A stretch of 64,000 bases of DNA from an uncultured Aquimarina sp. (lineage in GTDB: Bacteria; Bacteroidota; Bacteroidia; Flavobacteriales; Flavobacteriaceae), in contig NZ_CANLMP010000003.1 of assembly GCF_947492405.1 (NCBI RefSeq), forward strand, positions 620,001 through 684,000, in the 5' to 3' direction. Numbering within the stretch: the stretch's first letter is position 1; each line of letters opens with the position of its first letter. This document shows, one piece after another, positions 52,648-62,279 of the stretch. A program made the position numbers and the translations under genes. Below the pieces are notes generated by a model. That model searched no databases. It saw only the letters and a program-made list of their open reading frames with translations, and had not been told where the DNA came from.

Positions 52648-54120
52648 ATGACAGCACACGAGTCCAAAATCCTTGGAGAAGGTCTTACCTATGATGACGT
52701 ACTTTTAGTCCCTGCATTTTCTGAGGTGTTACCACGAGAAGTAAGTATTCAAACAAAATTTACTAGAAATATAACCATTAATGTTCCTATAGTTTCTGCT
52801 GCTATGGACACAGTTACAGAAAGTCGTATGGCTATTGCTATGGCGCAAGAAGGAGGCATAGGTGTGTTGCATAAAAACATGACTATTCAGGAACAGGCGA
52901 TGAAGGTTCGTAAAGTTAAAAGAGCAGAAAGTGGAATGATCATAGATCCTGTTACCTTACCATTAGATGCAAAAGTAGCTGATGCTAAAAATAATATGCG
53001 AGAGCACAGTATTGGCGGGATTCCTATCGTAGATGATAATAATAAACTACTGGGTATTGTTACTAATAGAGATTTACGTTTTGAAAAAAATAATGAAAGA
53101 CCTATATCAGAAGTAATGACTAGTGAGAATCTGGTTACAGTAGGAGAAGGAACTTCATTACAGGAAGCAGAAGTTATACTGCAAAATAATAAGATTGAAA
53201 AGTTACCGGTAGTAAATGATAAAAATACATTGGTAGGTTTGATAACGTTTAGAGATATCACTAAGCTTACATTGAAACCAAGTGCCAATAAAGATAATTT
53301 AGGACGTCTTAGAGTAGCTGCAGCGATTGGCGTTACGGGAGATGCAGTCGATCGAGCAGAAGCTTTAGTGAAAGCCGGAGTAGATGCTGTAATTATTGAT
53401 ACAGCTCATGGGCATACCAAAGGAGTCGTGGCTGTTCTTAAAGAAGTTAAAAAGAAATTTCCAAATCTAGATGTAGTAGTTGGTAATATTGCAACTGCAG
53501 AGGCAGCCAAATATTTAGTAGAAGCTGGTGCCGATGCTGTAAAAGTAGGGATTGGACCAGGATCTATATGTACAACCAGAGTAGTTGCTGGAGTTGGATT
53601 TCCCCAGTTTTCGGCAGTTTTAGAAGTTGCCTCAGCGATTAAAGGATCTGGTGTTCCGGTTATCGCAGATGGAGGAATTAGATATACAGGTGATATACCT
53701 AAGGCCATCGCTGCTGGAGCAGATACTGTAATGTTAGGATCTTTATTAGCAGGAACAAAAGAATCTCCAGGCGAAACCATTATTTATGAAGGTAGAAAAT
53801 TTAAATCTTATCGCGGAATGGGATCTGTAGAAGCAATGAAGCAAGGGTCAAAAGATAGGTATTTTCAGGATGTAGAAGACGATATTAAGAAATTAGTTCC
53901 GGAAGGAATTGTAGGACGTGTAGCGTATAAAGGAGAATTGTACGAAAGTATTCATCAATTTGTTGGAGGACTACGTGCCGGAATGGGATATTGCGGAGCT
54001 AAAGATATAGCCACATTGAAAGAAACTGGTCGTTTTGTTAAAATTACGGCAAGTGGAATCAACGAAAGCCATCCTCACGATGTTACTATTACTAAGGAAG
54101 CACCTAATTATAGTAGATAA
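52648..54120 (+). CDS. guaB: IMP dehydrogenase
   Basis: A 490-residue enzyme that oxidises IMP to XMP, the committed step of GMP synthesis. The TIM barrel starts with [20 protein letters not shown]. The two CBS domains are at about residues 95-205. The catalytic Cys308 is in [15 protein letters not shown], the IMP phosphate loop in [11 protein letters not shown], and the flap in [10 protein letters not shown]. It has its own promoter and a strong bidirectional terminator, so it is monocistronic, apart from guaA at 7453. Confidence 0.98.
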   Translation: MTAHESKILGEGLTYDDVLLVPAFSEVLPREVSIQTKFTRNITINVPIVSAAMDTVTESRMAIAMAQEGGIGVLHKNMTIQEQAMKVRKVKRAESGMIIDPVTLPLDAKVADAKNNMREHSIGGIPIVDDNNKLLGIVTNRDLRFEKNNERPISEVMTSENLVTVGEGTSLQEAEVILQNNKIEKLPVVNDKNTLVGLITFRDITKLTLKPSANKDNLGRLRVAAAIGVTGDAVDRAEALVKAGVDAVIIDTAHGHTKGVVAVLKEVKKKFPNLDVVVGNIATAEAAKYLVEAGADAVKVGIGPGSICTTRVVAGVGFPQFSAVLEVASAIKGSGVPVIADGGIRYTGDIPKAIAAGADTVMLGSLLAGTKESPGETIIYEGRKFKSYRGMGSVEAMKQGSKDRYFQDVEDDIKKLVPEGIVGRVAYKGELYESIHQFVGGLRAGMGYCGAKDIATLKETGRFVKITASGINESHPHDVTITKEAPNYSR

Positions 54121-54143
54121 GTAACTGTAAAAAAAAAGACATA

Positions 54144-54177
54144 AAAAAACGCTTCAAAATAACTTGAAGCGTTTTTT
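54144..54177. terminator. Bidirectional terminator between guaB and ompH
   Basis: A 14-bp perfect stem (AAAAAACGCTTCAA / TTGAAGCGTTTTTT) with a 6-base loop. T-rich on both strands, so it serves both convergent genes. Confidence 0.92.
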
Positions 54178-54202
54178 ATATGTTATAATTCTATCTTATT
54201 TC

Positions 54203-54709
54203 TTATTGTAAGGGAATACCTAGTTTAGTCATTACTGTTTTGGTAAGATCAAAATTAGGATCGATATAAGCTAATCCGCTCGTTGTAATTGTCAATACTT
54301 GAGTATATCCTTCAGCTTTAGCAACCTCTTCTAATGCTTTACCTATTTTAGTGTATAAAGGTTGTAAGAGTCTGTTTTGTTCTATTTGAACTAATTGAGA
54401 TCCATTCTGACGGAATTTAGCAATATCATTTTCTAAAGCAATAATTTCTTCCTGCTTTGTTTTTTTAATAGGTTCAGTCATTGCAGCTACACCTTCCTGA
54501 TACGCTTTTACTTTTGCTTGGTAATCCTCAACTTTTACCTTTAGATCAGCTTCTAACTTGGCATTGTACACTTTTAATTCTTCCTGTACTTTAGTAAGTT
54601 CCGGTAATTTAGAAAGAATAAATTCGCTATCGATTGTTCCTACCTTAGATTGTGCAATCGTTTGTGCACTAATGATCAATAATAAAATTGGAAATAGTAT
54701 GTTTTTCAT
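54203..54709 (-). CDS. OmpH/Skp family periplasmic chaperone
   Basis: A 168-residue protein with signal peptide (KNILFPILLLIISAQTIAQ), then KVGTIDSEFILSKLPE and a long helical region (residues about 40-125) typical of Skp, which forms a trimer holding unfolded outer-membrane proteins. It stands opposite to and near the PPIase operon, which serves the same pathway. A -7 box (CAAATATA read as TATATTTG on the minus strand) is at 54744-54751. Confidence 0.9.
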   Translation of the reverse strand: MKNILFPILLLIISAQTIAQSKVGTIDSEFILSKLPELTKVQEELKVYNAKLEADLKVKVEDYQAKVKAYQEGVAAMTEPIKKTKQEEIIALENDIAKFRQNGSQLVQIEQNRLLQPLYTKIGKALEEVAKAEGYTQVLTITTSGLAYIDPNFDLTKTVMTKLGIPLQ

Positions 54710-54743
54710 TCTTATTTTTTTAATTCTTGATTTAAAATTTTTG

Positions 54744-54751
54744 CAAATATA
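54744..54751 (-). promoter_or_regulatory. -7 box of the ompH gene
   Basis: On the minus strand TATATTTG at 54751-54744, 34 bp before the ATG at 54709. A TTGGC element further upstream (54774-54778) is slightly beyond the normal spacing. Confidence 0.55.
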
Positions 54752-54798
54752 TAAGGTCTAAGACAATATACGTGCCAAGAAAAATATTTTTTAAAAAT

Positions 54799-55038
54799 CT
54801 ATTCTTCATATAGTTGACCTCGATGAGGTTTTAAAGCATCTCTTGTAACTTTCATTTCAGAATCCGTGACGATCATAAAAGCAATACTATGCATGTCGTT
54901 TATGTCTTGATAACCAGTAATATTAATAGATAATTTTTCTGAAATGATATATTCTTTAAGATGAATTTCATGATGCTCAGCCGTTTTACTTGCTGCGGGA
55001 CCTCTAAAATCCCAAATGAGTTTTAATTTTCTTTCCAA
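54799..55038 (-). CDS. Conserved small protein, 79 residues
   Basis: A 79-residue cytoplasmic protein without recognised domain. It has LIWDFRGPAASKTAEHHEIHLKEY at the start and a HRGQLYEE end; the regular alternation of strands suggests a small alpha/beta fold. The neighbours are ompH and the PPIase operon. It reads like a conserved flavobacterial gene, but I cannot give it a role. Confidence 0.6.
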   Translation of the reverse strand: MERKLKLIWDFRGPAASKTAEHHEIHLKEYIISEKLSINITGYQDINDMHSIAFMIVTDSEMKVTRDALKPHRGQLYEE

Positions 55039-55160
55039 TGTGTATTATAAATTGTTTAGATATTAACAAAGTGATATAAAATTACAAGATAAGGAGATTA
55101 GTAAAATTTTAAAAGGTATTTAATACTATATTGCCATTATCATTCGTTACAAGAAAGAGC

Positions 55161-55190
55161 TTGCAAAACGCATTAATATTGTTATTTTTG
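55161..55190 (+). promoter_or_regulatory. Bacteroidota-type promoter of the PPIase operon
   Basis: TTG at 55161-55163 and TATTTTTG at 55183-55190 are 19 bp apart, a full match to the consensus. The box favours the ATG at 55220 over an upstream TTG at 55196. Confidence 0.72.
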
Positions 55191-55219
55191 TCCGATTGGG
55201 GACTTTATTAAAGAGAACT

Positions 55220-57178
55220 ATGCACAAAAAATCTATCTTACTTTTTTTAGGAGTAATATTTTGCTCCTTCCTATATGGTCAACAAAAAGACTCTGTACTT
55301 CTAATGATCAATAATTCACCTGTCTATACATCTGAGTTTAAACGGGTATATCTTAAAAACATTGATCTGGTAAAAGATGAATCTCAAAAAGATATCGATG
55401 AATATCTAGAGCTTTTCATTAATTATAAATTAAAATTAGAGGAAGCTAAAGAACAAGGTCTCAATAAGAAGCAGTCCTATATTAAAGAACTTGAAGGGTA
55501 TAAAAAACAACTGTCCTCTGGATATCTTACAGATACAAAAGCTTCGGATGCATTGGTCAAAGAGGCTTATGACCGCTTACAGGAAAGAGTGAATGCAAGT
55601 CATATTTTAGTTCAGCTTCAATCTGGTGCATCTCCTAAAGATACCTTAATAGCATATCAGAAGATTACTGAAGCTAGAAATAAAATTATTAGTGGGACTG
55701 ATTTTAAAGAAATAGCCACTCAATATAGTCAAGATCCTTCTGTAAATAAAAACGGAGGTGATTTAGGTTGGTTTTCAGCCTTTAGAATGGTATACCCTTT
55801 TGAGCAAGCGGCTTTTACAACAAAAGTAGGAGAAGTTTCAGAACCGTTTAAAACACGTTTTGGATATCATATTGTAAAGGTTAATGATAGGCAAAAAGCA
55901 TTAGGAGAAGTTACAGTAGCTCATATAATGGTTGCTTTTAATAAAGAAAGAACCGAAGATGAAGCAGAAAAAAGAATTAAAGAGATTGGTTCTCAATTAA
56001 AACAAAATGCTTCTTTTAAATCTTTAGCAAAACAGTATAGTGATGATCGTAATACAGCTGTTAATGGGGGTGAAATAAATCGTTTTGGACAAGGAGCTTT
56101 AAATTCTGAGAATTTTGAGAAAGCGGCTTTTGCTTTACAATCACCAGGAGAAGTTTCTAAACCTGTTAAAACAAAATATGGCTGGCACATCATAAAATTA
56201 TTAGAGAAACACCCTCCTAAAGCTTTTGAAGAATTAAAGGGAGAACTTACTCAAAAAATTAAAAAGGATAGTAGATCTCAATTAATTACGAAGTCTTTTA
56301 TTAATTCTCTTAAAGAGAAGTATGCTTTAAAAAGAAATGAAGAATCGATAGCGTATTTTAAAAAGATTGTACCGGCTACTATTTTTAAGGAAAAATGGGA
56401 AGCCCCAGACAGTGATCCAATGATGGAGAAGCCTTTATTTTCTATAGGTGACCAAAGTTATTTATATATGGATTTTGCCAAGTTTATACAACAAAGAGAT
56501 GCTAGTAAAAGCAGAATTTCGGATGTGGCTATCTATGTAGATACGATGTATGATGAATATGAGTCCGCTCAGTTGCTTGGATATTATGAAGAACATTTAG
56601 AAGAAGATAATCAGGATTTTGCCAATGTGATTTCAGAGTATAGAGATGGATTGTTATTATTCGATTTAATGGAGTCTAAAATATGGAATGCAGCAAAAAC
56701 TGATTCTGTAGGACTCAAAAAATTCTATGAATCCAGAAAAGAAACGTATCTTAAAGAAGAAACGTATAAGGTTATAAAAGCATCTTCCTCTAATCAAGAA
56801 TTAATAGGAAAAGTGAAAACTCTTATTGGAAAAGGAAAATCCGTTGAAGAAATTAAAAAAGAAGTGAACGTATCGGATACAGATAAAGTGCTCTTCTCTG
56901 AAGAAGAGTTAATTAAAGGAGAAATCCCAATTACCAATAGTTTTTCTGGAGAGAAAGGACAAATTGTAAGTATTAATGAGAATGATTATATAACACTATT
57001 GAAAGTATTGGAGGTAATGCCGGCTAGAATCAAAACTTTTGAAGAAACTAAGGGTAAAGTAATTAATGATTTTCAAGAAGACTTAGAAAAAAAGTGGTTA
57101 AACGAACTTAGAAAAAAATATTCTGTAGAGCTAAACAAAAAGACCTTAAAAAAAATTAAAAAAGACCTATCCATATAA
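55220..57178 (+). CDS. Periplasmic parvulin-type peptidyl-prolyl isomerase, first in operon
   Basis: A 652-residue protein from the ATG at 55220; the promoter position argues against the TTG at 55196. Signal peptide MHKKSILLFLGVIFCSFLYGQ. Two rotamase domains follow at about residues 125-225 (ASHILVQLQSGAS, GGDLGWFSAFRMVYPFE, FGYHIVKV) and 230-335 (VAHIMVAF, FGWHII-type KYGWHIIKL). The C-terminal 300 residues are helical with no named domain. It probably assists outer-membrane protein folding and abuts the next gene directly (57178/57179). Confidence 0.88.
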   Translation: MHKKSILLFLGVIFCSFLYGQQKDSVLLMINNSPVYTSEFKRVYLKNIDLVKDESQKDIDEYLELFINYKLKLEEAKEQGLNKKQSYIKELEGYKKQLSSGYLTDTKASDALVKEAYDRLQERVNASHILVQLQSGASPKDTLIAYQKITEARNKIISGTDFKEIATQYSQDPSVNKNGGDLGWFSAFRMVYPFEQAAFTTKVGEVSEPFKTRFGYHIVKVNDRQKALGEVTVAHIMVAFNKERTEDEAEKRIKEIGSQLKQNASFKSLAKQYSDDRNTAVNGGEINRFGQGALNSENFEKAAFALQSPGEVSKPVKTKYGWHIIKLLEKHPPKAFEELKGELTQKIKKDSRSQLITKSFINSLKEKYALKRNEESIAYFKKIVPATIFKEKWEAPDSDPMMEKPLFSIGDQSYLYMDFAKFIQQRDASKSRISDVAIYVDTMYDEYESAQLLGYYEEHLEEDNQDFANVISEYRDGLLLFDLMESKIWNAAKTDSVGLKKFYESRKETYLKEETYKVIKASSSNQELIGKVKTLIGKGKSVEEIKKEVNVSDTDKVLFSEEELIKGEIPITNSFSGEKGQIVSINENDYITLLKVLEVMPARIKTFEETKGKVINDFQEDLEKKWLNELRKKYSVELNKKTLKKIKKDLSI

Positions 57179-58027
57179 ATGCGATACCTCTCAATTATAA
57201 TACTGTTTCTTTTATTGGTTTCTTGTAGAAATATAAATCGTCAGGCAAATAGAGAAGTAGTAGCAAGAGTAAATGAAACATATCTTTATAAAGACGATGT
57301 TAAAAATCTAGTGCCAGATGGCACTGCAAAAGAGGATAGTATTAATATAATAAACAACTATATTAATATTTGGGCAACAAGACAGTTGTTTATAGATCAG
57401 TCTAAACGTAATTTAAACGAAACAGAACTTCAGGAATTTGATAACCTTGTAGAGGATTATAAGAGTACCTTATATATTAATGCTTATAAAGATGCTGTGA
57501 TCAATAAATCCATTAATATGGAGATTACGGAGGAAGATATGAGTTCCTATTATTCAGAAAATTTAGAAAATTTTAATCTTAATGAAGAATTAGTAAAGTT
57601 ACGTTACTTACATTTGCCACCTGATTATAATAATATTGTTGCAACGCAGACACGTTTTAATCGTTTTAAAGAAGAGGATGAAGAAGATTTGCTGACAAAA
57701 AAGTTAGAATTTGTTACTTTTTCTTTTGGTGATTCTATTTGGGTTCAATTTGATCAGGTATTAAATAAAATACCAGTTCTTAAGACTCAGGATAGAAATA
57801 AGGTGTTGAAAAAAGGGAAATACATACAATTACGTGATTCTTTGGGAGTATATATGATTAAGATTGAAGAAGTGCTTAAGAAAAACGAAACGGCGCCTTT
57901 AACATATATAAGACCAACAATACGACAGATTATATTAAATAAAAGGAAGCGAGAGCTTATAAAAAAATTAGAAAAGGATATTACGAAAGATGCTATTAAA
58001 AACAAACAATTTGAAATCTATAATTAA
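57179..58027 (+). CDS. Peptidyl-prolyl isomerase-like lipoprotein, second in operon
   Basis: A 282-residue lipoprotein with lipobox LLVSC (Cys16). It has the SurA-like N-terminal helical segment (VVARVNETYLYKDDV, ATRQLFIDQSKRNL) but no intact rotamase core: there is no GGDLG or FGWH motif. It resembles the C-terminal parts of its neighbours and seems a decayed or chaperone-only family member. The next gene starts 38 bp inside its end, so translation is linked. Confidence 0.7.
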   Translation: MRYLSIIILFLLLVSCRNINRQANREVVARVNETYLYKDDVKNLVPDGTAKEDSINIINNYINIWATRQLFIDQSKRNLNETELQEFDNLVEDYKSTLYINAYKDAVINKSINMEITEEDMSSYYSENLENFNLNEELVKLRYLHLPPDYNNIVATQTRFNRFKEEDEEDLLTKKLEFVTFSFGDSIWVQFDQVLNKIPVLKTQDRNKVLKKGKYIQLRDSLGVYMIKIEEVLKKNETAPLTYIRPTIRQIILNKRKRELIKKLEKDITKDAIKNKQFEIYN

Positions 58028-59441
58028 GAATGCTACTTTTCTTGTTGCATTATTACTAGTTGGAACAGGTACTCAGATATATGCTCAGGAAATCATTGAA
58101 GATGTAAAGAAGGAAGTAGAGAAAAAGGAAGATTCTGTAAATCCATCTGATAGGATTAAGATCGATGGAGTTGCGGCTGTTATAGGAGAATATGTAATAT
58201 TGGATAGCGATGTTACGATTGCATATCAACAATTAATAAGCGAAGGTGTTTCTGCTACTGATGTTAGTCGTTGTGAATTGGCTGGAAGTTTATTCGAGAA
58301 TAAATTATATGCACATCACGCAGTTCAGGACAGTGTTCTCGTTACAGATGCAGAAGTAAGTTCTATGGTAGATCAACAATTAAGTTATATGATCAGAGAG
58401 ATTGGAACGATAGATAAGGTAATAAAATACTATAGAAAAGAAAGTGAAGAGGATTTTAGAAAAGAGCTTTTCGAAATTAATAAAGGAAATAGATTGGCAG
58501 AACAAATGCGTTCTAAAATTGTAGAAGAAGTAGAAGTTACACCAGAAGAAGTAAGAGAATTTTTTGATGAGATTCCGGAAGATGAAAGACCGCTTTTTGG
58601 AACAGAATTAGAACTGGCGCAGATTGTAATCGATCCTAAGATACCTGAAGAAGAAGAACAAAAAGTAATTGATAGACTTAAACAGTTTAGAACTGATATT
58701 GTAGAGAATGGAAGTAGCTTCGCTACAAAAGCAGTATTATATTCTCAGGACCCTGGATCTAAATCAAAAGGGGGGAAATATACATTAAACCGCCAGACAC
58801 CATTTGCTAAAGAATTTAAGGATGTAGCATTTAGTTTGCAGGTAGAAGAAGTTAGTGAGCCTTTTAAAACAGATTTTGGATGGCATATCATTCAATTAGA
58901 TAAAGTTAGAGGAGAAGAAATTGATGTAAGACATATTCTTTTAATTCCGGATGTTACAAGAGAGAGTGTAGAAGTGGCTCAAAAGCTGGTGGATTCTGTT
59001 CGTACAGAAATAGTTAATGGAACAATTGGTTTTAAGGATGCTGCAAGAAAGTTTAGCGACGAAAAAGAAACAAAAGAAGATGGAGGACAATTATTAAATC
59101 CTACAACAGGTGATACACGTTTTGAACTTACCAAAATTGATCCTATATTGTACGATCAAGTATCAAAATTGAAAACTAATGAAGTTTCATTAGTAATTCC
59201 TGATCAAGATCGACAAGGTCGTAAAAAGTTTAAATTAATTACCGTATTGAATCGTTTTGATGAGCATATTGCAGATTATTCTAAAGACTATTTGAAAATA
59301 CAAGAACTAGCTCTTAGAAAAAAGCAAATTGAAGCAATACGAAAGTGGCAGGAAGAAAAAATTACTGATACCTACATAAAAATTAATGGAGAGTACAGAG
59401 ACTGTGAGTATAGCGGTAACTGGTTAAAAAAAGAAAAATAA
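57990..59441 (+). CDS. SurA-like periplasmic peptidyl-prolyl isomerase
   Basis: A 483-residue protein starting inside the preceding gene (38-bp overlap). After a signal peptide (ATFLVALLLVGTGTQIYAQ) comes a SurA N-terminal domain (IDGVAAVIGEYVILDSDV, ISEGVSATDVSRCELAGSLF) and two rotamase domains (GGKYTLNRQTPFAKEFKDVAF, FGWHIIQLD at about residues 285-305; then VRHILLIPDV and DGGQLLNP at about 310-410). It is the closest homologue of SurA in the operon and follows the first PPIase pair; moxR starts 1 bp later. Confidence 0.9.
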   Translation: MLLKTNNLKSIIKNATFLVALLLVGTGTQIYAQEIIEDVKKEVEKKEDSVNPSDRIKIDGVAAVIGEYVILDSDVTIAYQQLISEGVSATDVSRCELAGSLFENKLYAHHAVQDSVLVTDAEVSSMVDQQLSYMIREIGTIDKVIKYYRKESEEDFRKELFEINKGNRLAEQMRSKIVEEVEVTPEEVREFFDEIPEDERPLFGTELELAQIVIDPKIPEEEEQKVIDRLKQFRTDIVENGSSFATKAVLYSQDPGSKSKGGKYTLNRQTPFAKEFKDVAFSLQVEEVSEPFKTDFGWHIIQLDKVRGEEIDVRHILLIPDVTRESVEVAQKLVDSVRTEIVNGTIGFKDAARKFSDEKETKEDGGQLLNPTTGDTRFELTKIDPILYDQVSKLKTNEVSLVIPDQDRQGRKKFKLITVLNRFDEHIADYSKDYLKIQELALRKKQIEAIRKWQEEKITDTYIKINGEYRDCEYSGNWLKKEK

Positions 59442-59442
59442 T

Positions 59443-60396
59443 ATGTCTGACGTTGCAGCAGTAGAAAAACTGGTAAGCAAACATACCGAACTCAAAAAAG
59501 AAATAGCTAAAATAATCATAGGTCAGGAAGAAGTAATCGATCAGATACTGATTTCTATATTTTCAGGAGGTCATGCGTTACTTATAGGAGTTCCTGGATT
59601 GGCAAAAACATTAATGGTAAATACTATTGCCAAGGCTTTAGGATTGGATTTTAAAAGAATTCAGTTTACACCAGATTTAATGCCAAGTGATATTTTAGGG
59701 AGTGAAATATTAGACGAGTCAAGACATTTTAAATTTATAAAAGGGCCAGTATTTTCTAATATTATTTTGGCAGATGAGATTAACAGAACTCCACCTAAAA
59801 CTCAGGCTGCTTTATTAGAGGCAATGCAGGAAAGATCAGTAACGGTAGCAGGACATAATTATAAGTTAGATTTACCTTATTTCGTATTGGCGACACAAAA
59901 CCCCATTGAGCAAGAAGGAACATATCCTTTGCCAGAAGCTCAATTAGATAGGTTTATGTTTGCAATAGAATTAAAATATCCTAGTTTTCAGGAAGAGGTA
60001 GAAGTCGTAAAAAGTACTACAGGAGATACTTCTGCAACTATTAATCCTTTATTTTCTTCACAGGAGATTATAGATTTTCAGCATTTAATACGTCGTATTC
60101 CAGTAGCTGATAATGTTGTTGAATATGCTGTAGGAATGGTTTCTAAAACTAGGCCAAATGGAGAAGCAGCCACGGATTTAGTTAAAAATTATATCGATTG
60201 GGGTGCCGGTCCAAGAGCATCTCAGAACTTAATTTTAGCAGCAAAAGCAAATGCAGCTATTAAAGGAAAGTTTTCTCCTGATATAGAAGATGTACAAGCA
60301 GTAGCGATGGGAATACTACGCCATCGTATGATTAAAAACTACAAAGCGGAAGCAGAAGGAGTAAGTATTGAGGATATTATTCAGAGTTTGTTTTAA
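59443..60396 (+). CDS. MoxR family AAA+ ATPase
   Basis: A 317-residue ATPase. Walker A is GVPGLAKT (residues 49-56), Walker B with sensor ILADEINRTPPKTQAALLEAMQE, and TQNPIEQEGTYPLPEAQLDRF marks the MoxR group. It assembles or activates metal-dependent or VWA-domain proteins; no VWA gene follows here. It is the last clear member of the operon, and a terminator hairpin lies 373 bp after its stop. Confidence 0.92.
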   Translation: MSDVAAVEKLVSKHTELKKEIAKIIIGQEEVIDQILISIFSGGHALLIGVPGLAKTLMVNTIAKALGLDFKRIQFTPDLMPSDILGSEILDESRHFKFIKGPVFSNIILADEINRTPPKTQAALLEAMQERSVTVAGHNYKLDLPYFVLATQNPIEQEGTYPLPEAQLDRFMFAIELKYPSFQEEVEVVKSTTGDTSATINPLFSSQEIIDFQHLIRRIPVADNVVEYAVGMVSKTRPNGEAATDLVKNYIDWGAGPRASQNLILAAKANAAIKGKFSPDIEDVQAVAMGILRHRMIKNYKAEAEGVSIEDIIQSLF

Positions 60397-60448
60397 AATG
60401 TGGTTTCAACAAAGATAGTTGGAGAATTTATAAAATATTTTTTTATCG

Positions 60449-60682
60449 TTGTTCTTCTTTATTTATGCTGTAGCTCAACAAGATTTTAATAATTCCGAAT
60501 ATACATTGTATAGAGATGTTATTCTAAAACTTCTGCATATAACATATTTGCAAAGGTTACAGCCTACATTATTAATAGCAACAATAATAATGGAAAAGAG
60601 AGCAATTTATATTACGAAAGCTTATCAAGATTTTGCAAATAAATTAGATAGTATTTCTATAGAAACTACCTTATCTGATTAA
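60449..60682 (+). CDS. Doubtful short ORF, possibly a decayed secreted-protein gene
   Basis: A 77-residue frame with a TTG start only. The first residues, read back to the in-frame stop at 60431, look like the end of a signal peptide (LSLFFFIYAVAQ/QDFNN), as if a start codon had been lost. The rest (RAIYITKAYQDFANKLDSISIE) is not similar to anything I recognise. It is either a small real gene with an unusual start or the remains of one. No ribosome-binding site or promoter was seen. Confidence 0.3.
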   Translation: MFFFIYAVAQQDFNNSEYTLYRDVILKLLHITYLQRLQPTLLIATIIMEKRAIYITKAYQDFANKLDSISIETTLSD

Positions 60683-61175
60683 TTACAACGAAATTTTATA
60701 ATTCCTCTCAGCGCAATTGTAAATAAGTCAATTTTGTGTCAACTTATTTTAGGACAGGACAATAAATAAAAAAGCCCATTTAAGTAGGTAATGGGCTTTT
60801 TGTTTGCAATTATTCACAATTGAGTTTTACCGAAATGGATACTTGGGGAATACCATTTCTTAAGATCTTCAATTTGAAGTGGCGAAAATAATTTATTAAG
60901 GGAAAATACCCCTATTTTTAACATTTTTTTAGTCCTATTTTAAGTGTTTGTATAGAAACTCATTTTGATAGTATCGATATAGATTCAGGTTAAAAGGTTT
61001 ATGGTCTTGTAAAAAATCATTTACATGCAAATTACGTTATCAATTGGAGCAAGTATGTATTTTAAATCTTCTTAATGAGCATTTTATTCTTTATTCAATT
61101 AAACCTTTTTGAATTCTGTCAGTCTTAGTATTGAACGTTCGTTAGAAATAAAGTTTAATTAGTAAGAAAAGAAAG
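60683..61175. other. Intergenic region of 493 bp with terminator and AATAGGGGT-type site
   Basis: A strong terminator is at 60769-60803. GAAAATACCCCTATT (60902-60916) is the reverse form of the AATAGGGGTA motif seen at 50872. An 8-bp palindrome GAACGTTC is near 61133. No coding frame is credible. Confidence 0.5.
60769..60803 (+). terminator. Rho-independent terminator after the PPIase-MoxR operon
   Basis: A perfect 12-bp stem (AAAAAGCCCATT / AATGGGCTTTTT) with a 9-base loop, followed by a T-rich tail. Confidence 0.9.
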
Positions 61176-61640
61176 ATGAAAAATGTTTTAACCTACACGA
61201 TGATCTTGTTTTTGGGAATCATAACAGTGTCAGCCCAATCAAATGAGATAGCGGATAGAAGAGATGATCGCCGACAAAAAAGAGAATTAAGAAAAGAGTT
61301 TAATGAAAGTTTGTCTGAAGATCAGAAAGCACAATTAGAATATCAAAAGCAGTTACGCCAGGAGCATAGAAAGACTATGGAGGCTACCTACACAGAAGAG
61401 CAATTAGCAATTGTCCAAAATGGTGACCTTTCCAGAAAAGGAAAGCATAAAGCGTTAAAATCTACATTAAGTGATGATCAGAAGGAAATGAAGAAATCGC
61501 ATAAAGAGATAATGAAAGCAGAAAAAAGTAAATTCGAAGCATCCCTTAGTGATGAACAATTAAAAAAATATGGAGAAATAAAGAAAAAGAAAAGAAGGGG
61601 CGGTACTGATCCTGAAAAAGGAAGGAAAATGGATCGCTAA
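61176..61640 (+). CDS. Small secreted charged protein with LTxxQ-like repeats
   Basis: A 154-residue protein with signal peptide (KNVLTYTMILFLGIITVSAQ). The mature part is dominated by Lys, Glu, Arg and Gln and has three copies of an L-S-x-[DE]-Q motif (NESLSEDQKAQLEYQKQL, KSTLSDDQKEMKK, EASLSDEQLKKYGEI), similar to the LTxxQ motif of Spy/CpxP-type periplasmic chaperones. It is predicted to be almost all helical. A small chaperone-like or stress role is an inference. It has its own terminator. Confidence 0.65.
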   Translation: MKNVLTYTMILFLGIITVSAQSNEIADRRDDRRQKRELRKEFNESLSEDQKAQLEYQKQLRQEHRKTMEATYTEEQLAIVQNGDLSRKGKHKALKSTLSDDQKEMKKSHKEIMKAEKSKFEASLSDEQLKKYGEIKKKKRRGGTDPEKGRKMDR

Positions 61641-62279
61641 ATTTAGTTTACGTTACGTTTGAAGAGTGAAGTTGATAAAACTTCACTCTTTTTTTGTTTT
61701 TTTGTTTTTTTGTTAAAATTGATGGTTTTTAAATCAATAACTTAATAATTTACTATAACGTTTTCGTAATTCTGAAAGAAGGCAATTAAAATATTAGATA
61801 TTTTTTTATGTGATTGCTATTTTAATAGTTCTAAAATTGATGATTTGCACTAATACAAGTGATATTTTTTTTAAAAATGTAAAAAAGGGCTAATAAGGCT
61901 ATTCATTTAATAAAATCCTTTAAAATTCGTATTTTCGTCAGACTTTTCAATACGTATTATAAAGCTATATTACTCTCGATATAGATATGATAAAAAGGTT
62001 TATGTTTAAGTTGTAGAAACACAAAATACCGTTTCTTGATTCAGGTATACCCTTTAGCTATAAATAGAGAAAATTATAGTCATATTTTTGAGAAATTTAA
62101 AGTTATAGATGTATTGAAAAGATGTAAGGACTACCTAAACTTCGCTACAAAGTATATAGCTTGTTGTTATATGGCAGTATAATAAATAGAATTGTACTGT
62201 TCTACTATGAACAGGTAAGAGAAGTTTATACGTTTTCCTAACATTTATATTAAACCAGGAAAGAATTCTATTACGTACT
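61641..62279. other. Intergenic region of 639 bp upstream of acnB
   Basis: Starts with a strong terminator (61662-61695). The following 580 bp are very AT-rich; no coding frame, RNA gene or repeat was recognised. The sequence just before the acnB ATG has a purine stretch (AGGAAAGA) that might be a weak ribosome-binding site. Confidence 0.5.
61662..61695 (+). terminator. Rho-independent terminator of the small charged protein gene
   Basis: A perfect 12-bp stem (AAGAGTGAAGTT / AACTTCACTCTT) with the 5-base loop GATAA, then a long T-run. Confidence 0.92.

Noticed and set aside
52887..53780. Two long minus-strand frames inside guaB
   Set aside because: They are shadows of the IMP dehydrogenase gene, whose motifs are unambiguous; neither has family features or a promoter.
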